This document shows positions 23,051 through 27,628 of a stretch of DNA of 27,628 nucleotides, piece by piece. Within the stretch, counting starts at the first letter, position 1. Each line of letters opens with the position of its first letter. A program made the position numbers and the translations under genes. Source of the DNA: Alphaproteobacteria bacterium UBA3002 (GTDB lineage: Bacteria; Pseudomonadota; Alphaproteobacteria; Rickettsiales; UBA3002); contig DDZS01000012.1 in NCBI GenBank assembly GCA_002346425.1, forward strand, positions 1,731 through 29,358. Direction: 5' to 3'. The notes beneath the pieces were generated by a model. It did not search any database. It was not told where the DNA came from and worked only from the letters and a program-made list of their open reading frames with translations.

Positions 23051-23056
23051 ATGGGC

Positions 23057-24325
23057 ATGATCGATCACTATCTTGCGCAACGCGGGCATCATCGCCTGAC
23101 GCTAGATGTGTTGCCGCAAGGCGCGCGGTGCCTCGCATTCATTCAGACCGGGATCAGCCGTGATAGCGAAAAACTGATGCAGCGCCTGCCGGAAAGCCTG
23201 CACCCTTTGTTAATTCGCGATGCGCAGGGTGAGGTGGCGGGCATTTTGCTGCAATGCGACGAGGCGGGCGCCAATCTGGTCGAAACCGTAGGCCAGGCAT
23301 TGCGCCAGCCGTTAGAGCGTCAGCTGCCGGAGCCAGCGTCATCGGGCCCGGATTTGATGCGACTGCGTGGCGGATTAGGCATGGCCGGGCAGGGCTTTAT
23401 TATTGCCGCAGGCATGCGCAGCCGTAACAGTAAAAAACATGTGGCGGCGGGCACCAGTATGGCGGCCAATCTTCTGAACACCGTCTATGGCGTGCAGAAG
23501 AAATATGACGATGTGCGCTTAGGTATAGTCAATAGTCGCATCGACCAGGCGGTGATCGACGTGACGGCGCACCCTTTGCTGCATCAAGAATCTTCGCTGC
23601 CGACTGAGGGCGGGGTGCAGGCTTTTATGCAAGCCAATGCGACCCGGCTAAGTGACGGAATGCGGCTGTGCGGCAAAGTGTTATTTGCGCTGGCGGGATT
23701 GGAAGGCGGCAATATCGGCGATTTGCGGCATGGGCAGCTGTCGATCCTAGCGAAGGTGATCAGTATCACCGGCAAAGACGAGGACCCGTATAGCACTAAT
23801 AAAAGCGTGCTGACGCAAGCGCGCGAGCATTCGAATACGCTTTCCGGCGCGTTGGAATTCATCGGCTCGTTACCGCTCTATACGGCGGGGCTGGCGATGC
23901 AGCATCCGAATGAAAAAATGATGAGTTTCGGGGCGTCGCTGGCCGATGTGAAAGCAGCAGGTAAATTGCAGATGACCGGGGCGCTGTTGATTCTGGCGGG
24001 GATGATTGCCAAATCTGCCGCACCTTTTACCAGCCAGACGATCAATCGCGAAGCTGTCTATCAACATGCAGCGATGGCGTTGCAGGAAGTGCCGACGGAG
24101 GCGCGAGCCGATGTGCTGGCGCAGCTGACCGGCATTGCTAAGGAAGTGCTCGACGAGGAGGTGACCAAGCGCAAACTGCCTGCCAAAGACGTCGCCAGTT
24201 TTGGCGAGATTTACCTGAATGTGCTGGCGCATCTGCCGCAGGTAGAGCGACCATTGCCGACTATCCAAGCAGCGGAATATGCCGGACGCCAGCAGATGCC
24301 GGCCGAATTGGCGCTACCGGCATAA
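23057..24325 (+). CDS. Unrecognised 422-residue protein inside the lepA split
   Basis: The open frame extends back to 22880, but that would overlap the lepA half. The ATG at 23057 (MIDHYLAQRGHHRLTLDV) is preferred because a promoter-like -10 box ends six bases before it; an ATG at 23051 is the alternative. The protein has an N-terminal alpha/beta-looking region of about 90 residues. It then has several weakly hydrophobic, glycine-containing segments (GLGMAGQGFIIAAGM, LCGKVLFALAGLEGGN, LEFIGSLPLYTAGLAM, MTGALLILAGMIAKSAAPF) among helical stretches, and a soluble helical C-terminus. It has no signal peptide, no transposase or recombinase motif and no recognised family. It sits opposite the direction of both lepA halves and is the main gene of the segment that separates them. 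Confidence 0.7.
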   Translation: MIDHYLAQRGHHRLTLDVLPQGARCLAFIQTGISRDSEKLMQRLPESLHPLLIRDAQGEVAGILLQCDEAGANLVETVGQALRQPLERQLPEPASSGPDLMRLRGGLGMAGQGFIIAAGMRSRNSKKHVAAGTSMAANLLNTVYGVQKKYDDVRLGIVNSRIDQAVIDVTAHPLLHQESSLPTEGGVQAFMQANATRLSDGMRLCGKVLFALAGLEGGNIGDLRHGQLSILAKVISITGKDEDPYSTNKSVLTQAREHSNTLSGALEFIGSLPLYTAGLAMQHPNEKMMSFGASLADVKAAGKLQMTGALLILAGMIAKSAAPFTSQTINREAVYQHAAMALQEVPTEARADVLAQLTGIAKEVLDEEVTKRKLPAKDVASFGEIYLNVLAHLPQVERPLPTIQAAEYAGRQQMPAELALPA

Positions 24326-24352
24326 AAAAACGCCACCGGTTGCCCGGCGGCG
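24323..24352 (-). terminator. Minus-strand terminator between the lepA halves
   Basis: On the minus strand GCCGCCGG (24351-24344) pairs with CCGGTGGC (24339-24332, one wobble) and is followed by seven T residues. It serves the 82-residue gene and should also stop any read-through from the lepA N-half toward the C-half. Confidence 0.88.
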
Positions 24353-24366
24353 AGGATAGAAATATA

Positions 24367-24615
24367 TTAAGGACCAAGCTCACTTCGCATCGCACGCTTA
24401 AATGCGCCGCGCTGGTAAGCTTCGTGGATTCGATCACGTTCCTCGCATTTTTGATTGAGGACACGATACGATGCGCCTTGCTCACGTAGTGCCTCGATTT
24501 CCTTATCGAGGGTATTCATACGCTCAATCTGCTTGCGCGGATCAGAGCGGCGGCGGTACCAAACCGCAAAGCCGATAACCGCTAAGAAGATCAATGTACA
24601 GATTCCAGTTGTCAT
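24367..24615 (-). CDS. 82-residue membrane-anchored coiled-coil protein
   Basis: The start at 24615 (MTTGICTLIFLAVIGFAVWY) gives a clean N-terminal membrane helix followed by the positive stop RRRSDPRK; the ATG ten codons upstream would add a polar HCDPHRSE tail. Shine-Dalgarno signals are weak for both. After the anchor, residues about 30-80 form a charged helix with coiled-coil character (IERMNTLDKEIEALREQGAS and CEERDRIHEAYQRGAFKRAM). The N-in, single-span, cytoplasmic-helix layout resembles small scaffold or phage-shock-like proteins in shape only. No family is recognised. It is located between the two lepA halves and has its own terminator. Confidence 0.6.
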   Translation of the reverse strand: MTTGICTLIFLAVIGFAVWYRRRSDPRKQIERMNTLDKEIEALREQGASYRVLNQKCEERDRIHEAYQRGAFKRAMRSELGP

Positions 24616-24707
24616 CGTTTCAGACCTATGGGGGTCACAATGCATTCAAAGGTGAAGGCATAAATTACGCGTAGTATAGCAGAGGAATATGAAGCTTGTG
24701 TGACGGT

Positions 24708-25289
24708 TTAGGCCGCGTCGGGCAAGCTCGGCGCGGGCAGGCGGGTAACGATGGCTTCGAGCAGGGCGTCGATGCCTAGGCCGGTTTTGGCGGAGACATG
24801 CACCGCGTCGGAAGCATCAATGCCGATGACTTCTTCGATTTGCTCACACACGCGTTCTGGCTCGGCGGCAGGTAGGTCGATTTTGTTGAGTACAGGGATA
24901 ATTTCCAAATCCTGTTCAATGGCTTGGTAGACGTTGGCGAGCGTCTGCGCTTCCACGCCTTGCGCCGCATCAACGACCAATAACGCGCCCTCACAGGCGG
25001 CGAGACAGCGCGACACTTCGTAAGAAAAGTCGACGTGGCCGGGGGTGTCCATCAGGTTGAGAATATAGGTATGGCCATCTTTCGCGGGATATTCGAGGCG
25101 CACGGTTTGGGATTTAATGGTGATGCCGCGCTCCCGTTCCAGCTCCATATTGTCGAGCATTTGGGCGTGCAGGTCGCGATCTTCTACACCTTTGCACGCC
25201 TGAATCAGACGATCAGCGAGGGTGGACTTGCCATGATCGATATGTGCAATGATCGAAAAATTGCGGATTTTGGTGATGTCGGTTGCCAT
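24708..25289 (-). CDS. lepA: LepA (EF-4) N-terminal GTPase half, separate gene
   Basis: Start at 25289 (MATDITKIRNFSIIAHIDHG), the normal LepA N-terminus; the longer open frame upstream does not resemble LepA. All five G motifs are intact: G1 AHIDHGKS (residues 15-22), G2 region RERGITIKS, G3 DTPGHVDF, G4 NKIDLPAA and G5 VHVSAKTGLG. After GIDALLEAIV the protein ends at LPAPSLPDAA with TAA, at the linker to domain II where full-length LepA continues. At 193 residues it is a free-standing GTPase domain. A promoter-like pair upstream suggests a near-leaderless transcript. The 90-base gap to the divergent 552-residue gene is shared regulatory space. Whether it functions alone or with the C-half is unknown. 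Confidence 0.95.
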   Translation of the reverse strand: MATDITKIRNFSIIAHIDHGKSTLADRLIQACKGVEDRDLHAQMLDNMELERERGITIKSQTVRLEYPAKDGHTYILNLMDTPGHVDFSYEVSRCLAACEGALLVVDAAQGVEAQTLANVYQAIEQDLEIIPVLNKIDLPAAEPERVCEQIEEVIGIDASDAVHVSAKTGLGIDALLEAIVTRLPAPSLPDAA

Positions 25290-25298
25290 ATGCCACCG

Positions 25299-25327
25299 CA
25301 TATAGCAGGCGGGCTCGGCTTTGTCAG
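25299..25327 (-). promoter_or_regulatory. Predicted promoter of lepA N-half
   Basis: On the minus strand CTGACA (25327-25322), a 17-base spacer and TATATG (25304-25299), ending nine bases before the ATG. No Shine-Dalgarno is present. Confidence 0.45.
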
Positions 25328-25379
25328 CAGCGGATTCGTTGTTAACGATTTGGTAAGGCTTCGCCTGTAGACTGGGGGG

Positions 25380-27038
25380 ATGGACAAATTTCTTTATCAC
25401 GGTCAGGACTATCGTCAATTCAGCCCGCATGCGTATGCTGCGGCAGTGTTTCGCGAGATCGACGTGCTGGCGGAAGAACGCGGCGGCGACCCGCAACAAA
25501 TTTTGGCGTTAAAGCTCAAGCTCTTTATGGAAAGCGGCGGTCAGTGGGATGCGCGGCCAGGTATTCGCAGTTACAGCGAAGCCGATACGCAACTGCCGAA
25601 ATATGCAAGTGTTACGTTTGAAAAGCAGGAGGATGGCACCTACCGCATTCCCGAAACCTATGTCGATGAGATGGGCGTGTCGCATGCCGACTACCGACGC
25701 GTATCGGGCGCGTATGGCGCGTATCAGACAGTGGAAGACACGCTGGCCGGACTGAAGGAGAAGCATCCGGATGTGATTGATGAACGCCTTGCATTAACGC
25801 ATCCGCGCAATCAAGCAAGTCTAGGATATACGTTGCAGTATGACGACGACCGTGTGGTGGTGCAAAGCATGAAAAATCGTGGGTCCGAACAGGCGAAGCC
25901 CTATGCGGTGGCAGGCTTGGCGGTGCCGTATCTGACGCATTTTGCAGGCGCACCGCGCGCGGCAATGGCGCTGGTGTCGCATGAGGAAGACCCAAATCGT
26001 CCGTTGGGCGAGATCTGGCCAGAATCGGTCTTTGCCGCCAATCCTGATATGAAACTGCCGGAGGAAATGGACCCGAATCAGCCGCATTTACGGGAATGGA
26101 CAACCGCGCAACTATTCGATTGGGTGGCAACCTATAAATATAACGAACATATGCCGAATGTGGCGCAGGCCGAGGCGATGAATGCCCAACGTGCGCCGGA
26201 GACGATGATGGCGTCGATGCTGAATACCATTAATGAAGGGCGGCAAGGTGCGGAATTCCCCGAATCGTCATTGCCGCGTTTGACGATCACGCGCGCCAAT
26301 CTCGTCGCAGCGGCGGTGGCACCAAGCGATGCACCCAAAGGAATTGGAACCTGGGCGTATGAAGCGCTGTTTGGGGCCGATCAGCCATCAACCTTGCTGA
26401 CCACGGCGACAGGAAAAGAAGTCGCCGAGATTCGTCGTGCCGAAATCGGCCGCCTGCAGGACGCCATGCGGCGAGAGTCGCCACTGATGCGCTTTGCTAA
26501 TGCGGAAGAACTGACCGCGATGGCTCAGGAGACAGCAAGCATTAATGTGGTCTATCCCTCTGGGAAGGATAGCTATAGCGTGCAGGAATTGGAATTCACC
26601 ACCCCGGAAGATGGCGAAGCCAAAGCCCGGGCGCTTGGCGCGTTGCTAGAGCAGGGCGGGGTGGTCGCCGGATTTATGGATTCGCATAAAGTCGAAGGGG
26701 TGGATGCCTCGGCGATGATTGTCCGCATGAATCAACGCGTGCATTTTGATAGTGTGCCGATCGATGCGCAGCCTAAACCACCCTTTAGCGCGCAAGGTGT
26801 GGCGGAAGTGACAAAGCAACCGCATCCGGATTTACCGATTGCGCAGAACACGCCGGATTTAACCGAGGGTATTCCCTTGTCGTTTACTGAACACGCGCAG
26901 GATTACATGGATAAAGGAACGAGCATCGAAGCATTAATCCAGCAAGCGAGCTATGAGGAGGTGTCGCCGGAGGACGCGCAGCATGGGCTAAAAAATGTTC
27001 CCGTTCCCACGCCCAATCCGCGTGGAGCACATCTTTAG
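25380..27038 (+). CDS. 552-residue protein with possible lysozyme-like N-terminal domain
   Basis: The start at 25380 follows a run of six G residues; TAGACT ends six bases before the ATG, which suggests a leaderless transcript. The protein has no signal peptide. Residues 42-56 (LALKLKLFMESGGQW) contain a Glu-Ser-Gly-Gly like the catalytic glutamate motif of lytic transglycosylases, here Glu51. Residues 109-116 (SGAYGAYQ) resemble their Gly-x-x-Q motif. Residues about 180-255 (YLTHFAGAPRAAMALVSHEE, then FAANPDM) resemble the distal part of alphaproteobacterial transglycosylase-like proteins as I recall them. The spacing between the first two motifs is longer than usual. The remaining 300 residues are unrecognised and Pro/Gln-rich at the end. 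Peptidoglycan cleavage is therefore a hypothesis. Confidence 0.55.
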   Translation: MDKFLYHGQDYRQFSPHAYAAAVFREIDVLAEERGGDPQQILALKLKLFMESGGQWDARPGIRSYSEADTQLPKYASVTFEKQEDGTYRIPETYVDEMGVSHADYRRVSGAYGAYQTVEDTLAGLKEKHPDVIDERLALTHPRNQASLGYTLQYDDDRVVVQSMKNRGSEQAKPYAVAGLAVPYLTHFAGAPRAAMALVSHEEDPNRPLGEIWPESVFAANPDMKLPEEMDPNQPHLREWTTAQLFDWVATYKYNEHMPNVAQAEAMNAQRAPETMMASMLNTINEGRQGAEFPESSLPRLTITRANLVAAAVAPSDAPKGIGTWAYEALFGADQPSTLLTTATGKEVAEIRRAEIGRLQDAMRRESPLMRFANAEELTAMAQETASINVVYPSGKDSYSVQELEFTTPEDGEAKARALGALLEQGGVVAGFMDSHKVEGVDASAMIVRMNQRVHFDSVPIDAQPKPPFSAQGVAEVTKQPHPDLPIAQNTPDLTEGIPLSFTEHAQDYMDKGTSIEALIQQASYEEVSPEDAQHGLKNVPVPTPNPRGAHL

Positions 27039-27041
27039 AAA

Positions 27042-27461
27042 TTAATTTGGGCGCGCGAGTTGATGTGGGCTATCCAGTGAAAAGACCGGAATATCAATCC
27101 ATATCCGTTTACCGGCACATTCCATTTCATATTCACCGCTCATCATACCGGTAGGGGTACGTAAGGACGTGCCGCTGGTATAGCGAAAGCCTTCGCCGGG
27201 TTCCAGAATCGGTTGTTCGCCCACCACGCCTTCGCCGCGCACTTCTTCAATCTGGCCCTGACCATCGGTGATCACCCAATGGCGGTTGATCAGCTGAACT
27301 TTCTGGTTGCTGCCATTCTCGACCTGCACGGTATAGGCCCACACATAATGGTCCTCCGCCGGGTCGGAATGTTCTTCCAGATACGTTGGAATAACCGACA
27401 CTTTAATGTCGTTGGTGGTGCGGGTGAATACCGCGTGATTTAAGAGTTCTTCGATTTGCAT
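27042..27461 (-). CDS. apaG: ApaG domain protein
   Basis: The start at 27461 (MQIEELLNHAVFTRTTNDIK) matches the usual ApaG beginning; a longer open frame upstream crosses into trkH. The 139-residue protein is a fibronectin-III-like beta sandwich with VSVIPTYLEEHSDPAEDHYV, WAYTVQVENGS, LINRHWVITDGQG, the conserved EVRGEGVVGEQPILEPGEGF and GTSLRTPTGMMSGEY. ApaG is linked genetically to cobalt and magnesium tolerance and to Ap4A metabolism; its biochemical role is unclear. It is convergent with the 552-residue gene and follows trkH on the same strand. No Shine-Dalgarno is present. Confidence 0.95.
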   Translation of the reverse strand: MQIEELLNHAVFTRTTNDIKVSVIPTYLEEHSDPAEDHYVWAYTVQVENGSNQKVQLINRHWVITDGQGQIEEVRGEGVVGEQPILEPGEGFRYTSGTSLRTPTGMMSGEYEMECAGKRIWIDIPVFSLDSPHQLARPN

Positions 27462-27467
27462 AAAGCA

Positions 27468-27496
27468 AATATGGAATAGGGGATATAAAGATTCAA
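27468..27496 (-). promoter_or_regulatory. Predicted apaG promoter (leaderless geometry)
   Basis: On the minus strand TTGAAT (27496-27491), a 17-base spacer and CATATT (27473-27468), ending six bases before the ATG. The -35 box begins five bases after the trkH stop codon. Confidence 0.5.
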
Positions 27497-27501
27497 GGTG
27501 G

Positions 27502-27628
27502 TTAGTCACGCCAGAATAATGGGCTGAATAACACAAGCACGGTGAATAGCTCTAACCGCCCGAGAATCATTGCAAAAGATAGAATCCACTTTACTTGATC
27601 GGGCATGCTGGCAAAGTTACCGGCGGGG
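27502..27628 (-). CDS. trkH: C-terminus of TrkH-type potassium uptake membrane protein (partial)
   Basis: Only the last 41 codons are inside the window; the gene continues past the right edge. The frame reads PAGNFASMPDQVKWILSFAM followed by ILGRLELFTVLVLFSPLFWR and Asp, then TAA. The GRLE-(L/I)-FT-(V/L)-LVLF-(S/T)-P-x-FWR ending is the characteristic last transmembrane helix of TrkH/KtrB potassium channel subunits. It would act in the inner membrane with TrkA, which is not visible here. It lies just upstream of apaG on the same strand. This short gene end was identified by direct translation. Confidence 0.85.
   Translation of the reverse strand, partial: PAGNFASMPDQVKWILSFAMILGRLELFTVLVLFSPLFWRD

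Noticed and set aside
22930..24707. Split intein explanation for the two lepA genes
   Set aside because: The N-half stops right after the linker and the C-half begins one short peptide before domain II. There is no room for intein N- or C-terminal segments, and no Cys/Ser junction with a terminal His-Asn.
22930..24707. Insertion sequence or intron in lepA
   Set aside because: Neither gene in the gap shows transposase, reverse-transcriptase or homing-nuclease motifs, and I see no terminal inverted repeats at the edges beyond the short GGCC similarity.
25290..25499. 70-residue N-terminal extension of the LepA G-domain half
   Set aside because: It does not resemble LepA, overlaps the divergent 552-residue gene, and MATDITKIRNF matches the usual LepA start.
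1..27628. CRISPR array or toxin-antitoxin pair
   Set aside because: No regularly spaced identical repeats were seen, and no adjacent small gene pair has recognised toxin or antitoxin motifs.

Overview
The window looks like a chromosomal segment from an alphaproteobacterium. The evidence is an alphaproteobacterial-type small SRP RNA, conserved ftsK, lepA, apaG and trkH genes, a short FtsK, and a moderately GC-rich base composition. I infer a deep-branching, Rhodospirillales- or Micavibrionales-like lineage, because many of the larger proteins have no family I recognise. No transposase, integrase, phage module or CRISPR array is visible.

Layout. Positions 1-2.7 kb carry the tail of a repeat protein resembling peptidoglycan-binding domains, a 59-residue membrane microprotein, an exported OB-fold-like protein and a glutaredoxin-MauE membrane fusion. 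From 2.8 to 7.6 kb there is a catalase-peroxidase with a signal peptide (katG), a probable outer-membrane protein, a GNAT acetyltransferase, and a fusion of a cysteine-less peroxiredoxin-like domain to a 2-oxoglutarate/Fe(II) oxygenase. From 7.7 to 10.4 kb are two divergent regulator-target pairs: NmrA-like reductase/LysR, and SnoaL-like protein/HxlR. A tRNA-Glu(UUC) follows. From 10.6 to 12.6 kb a minus-strand operon encodes an alpha/beta hydrolase, a beta-class glutathione S-transferase and a DUF4174 protein. From 12.8 to 17.3 kb are an orphan 337-residue protein, a hemerythrin-like protein, a YetF/DUF421 membrane protein and a 708-residue helical protein with a glycine-rich hydrophobic segment. 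Then come ftsK on the minus strand, the SRP RNA (ffs), a gene-free stretch packed with small palindromic repeats, and two small exported orphan proteins.

The most striking feature lies at 21.7-25.3 kb. The translation factor LepA (EF-4) is encoded as two separate collinear minus-strand genes: a 193-residue GTPase half and a 412-residue C-terminal half. The break falls at the linker between the domains. The halves are separated by about 1.8 kb carrying an unrelated 422-residue plus-strand gene and an 82-residue minus-strand gene with its own terminator. Both halves look intact, with their own start and stop codons. Removing the intervening segment between two GGCC copies would restore one reading frame.

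The window ends with a possible lysozyme-like 552-residue protein, apaG and the last codons of trkH. A recurring theme is oxidative stress and iron or thiol chemistry: KatG, glutaredoxin, the peroxiredoxin-like fusion, GST, hemerythrin, and a perfect Fur-box-like palindrome inside the lepA gap. Several genes lack a Shine-Dalgarno sequence. They instead have a -35/-10 promoter whose -10 box ends about 5-9 bases before the start codon, which suggests leaderless transcripts.
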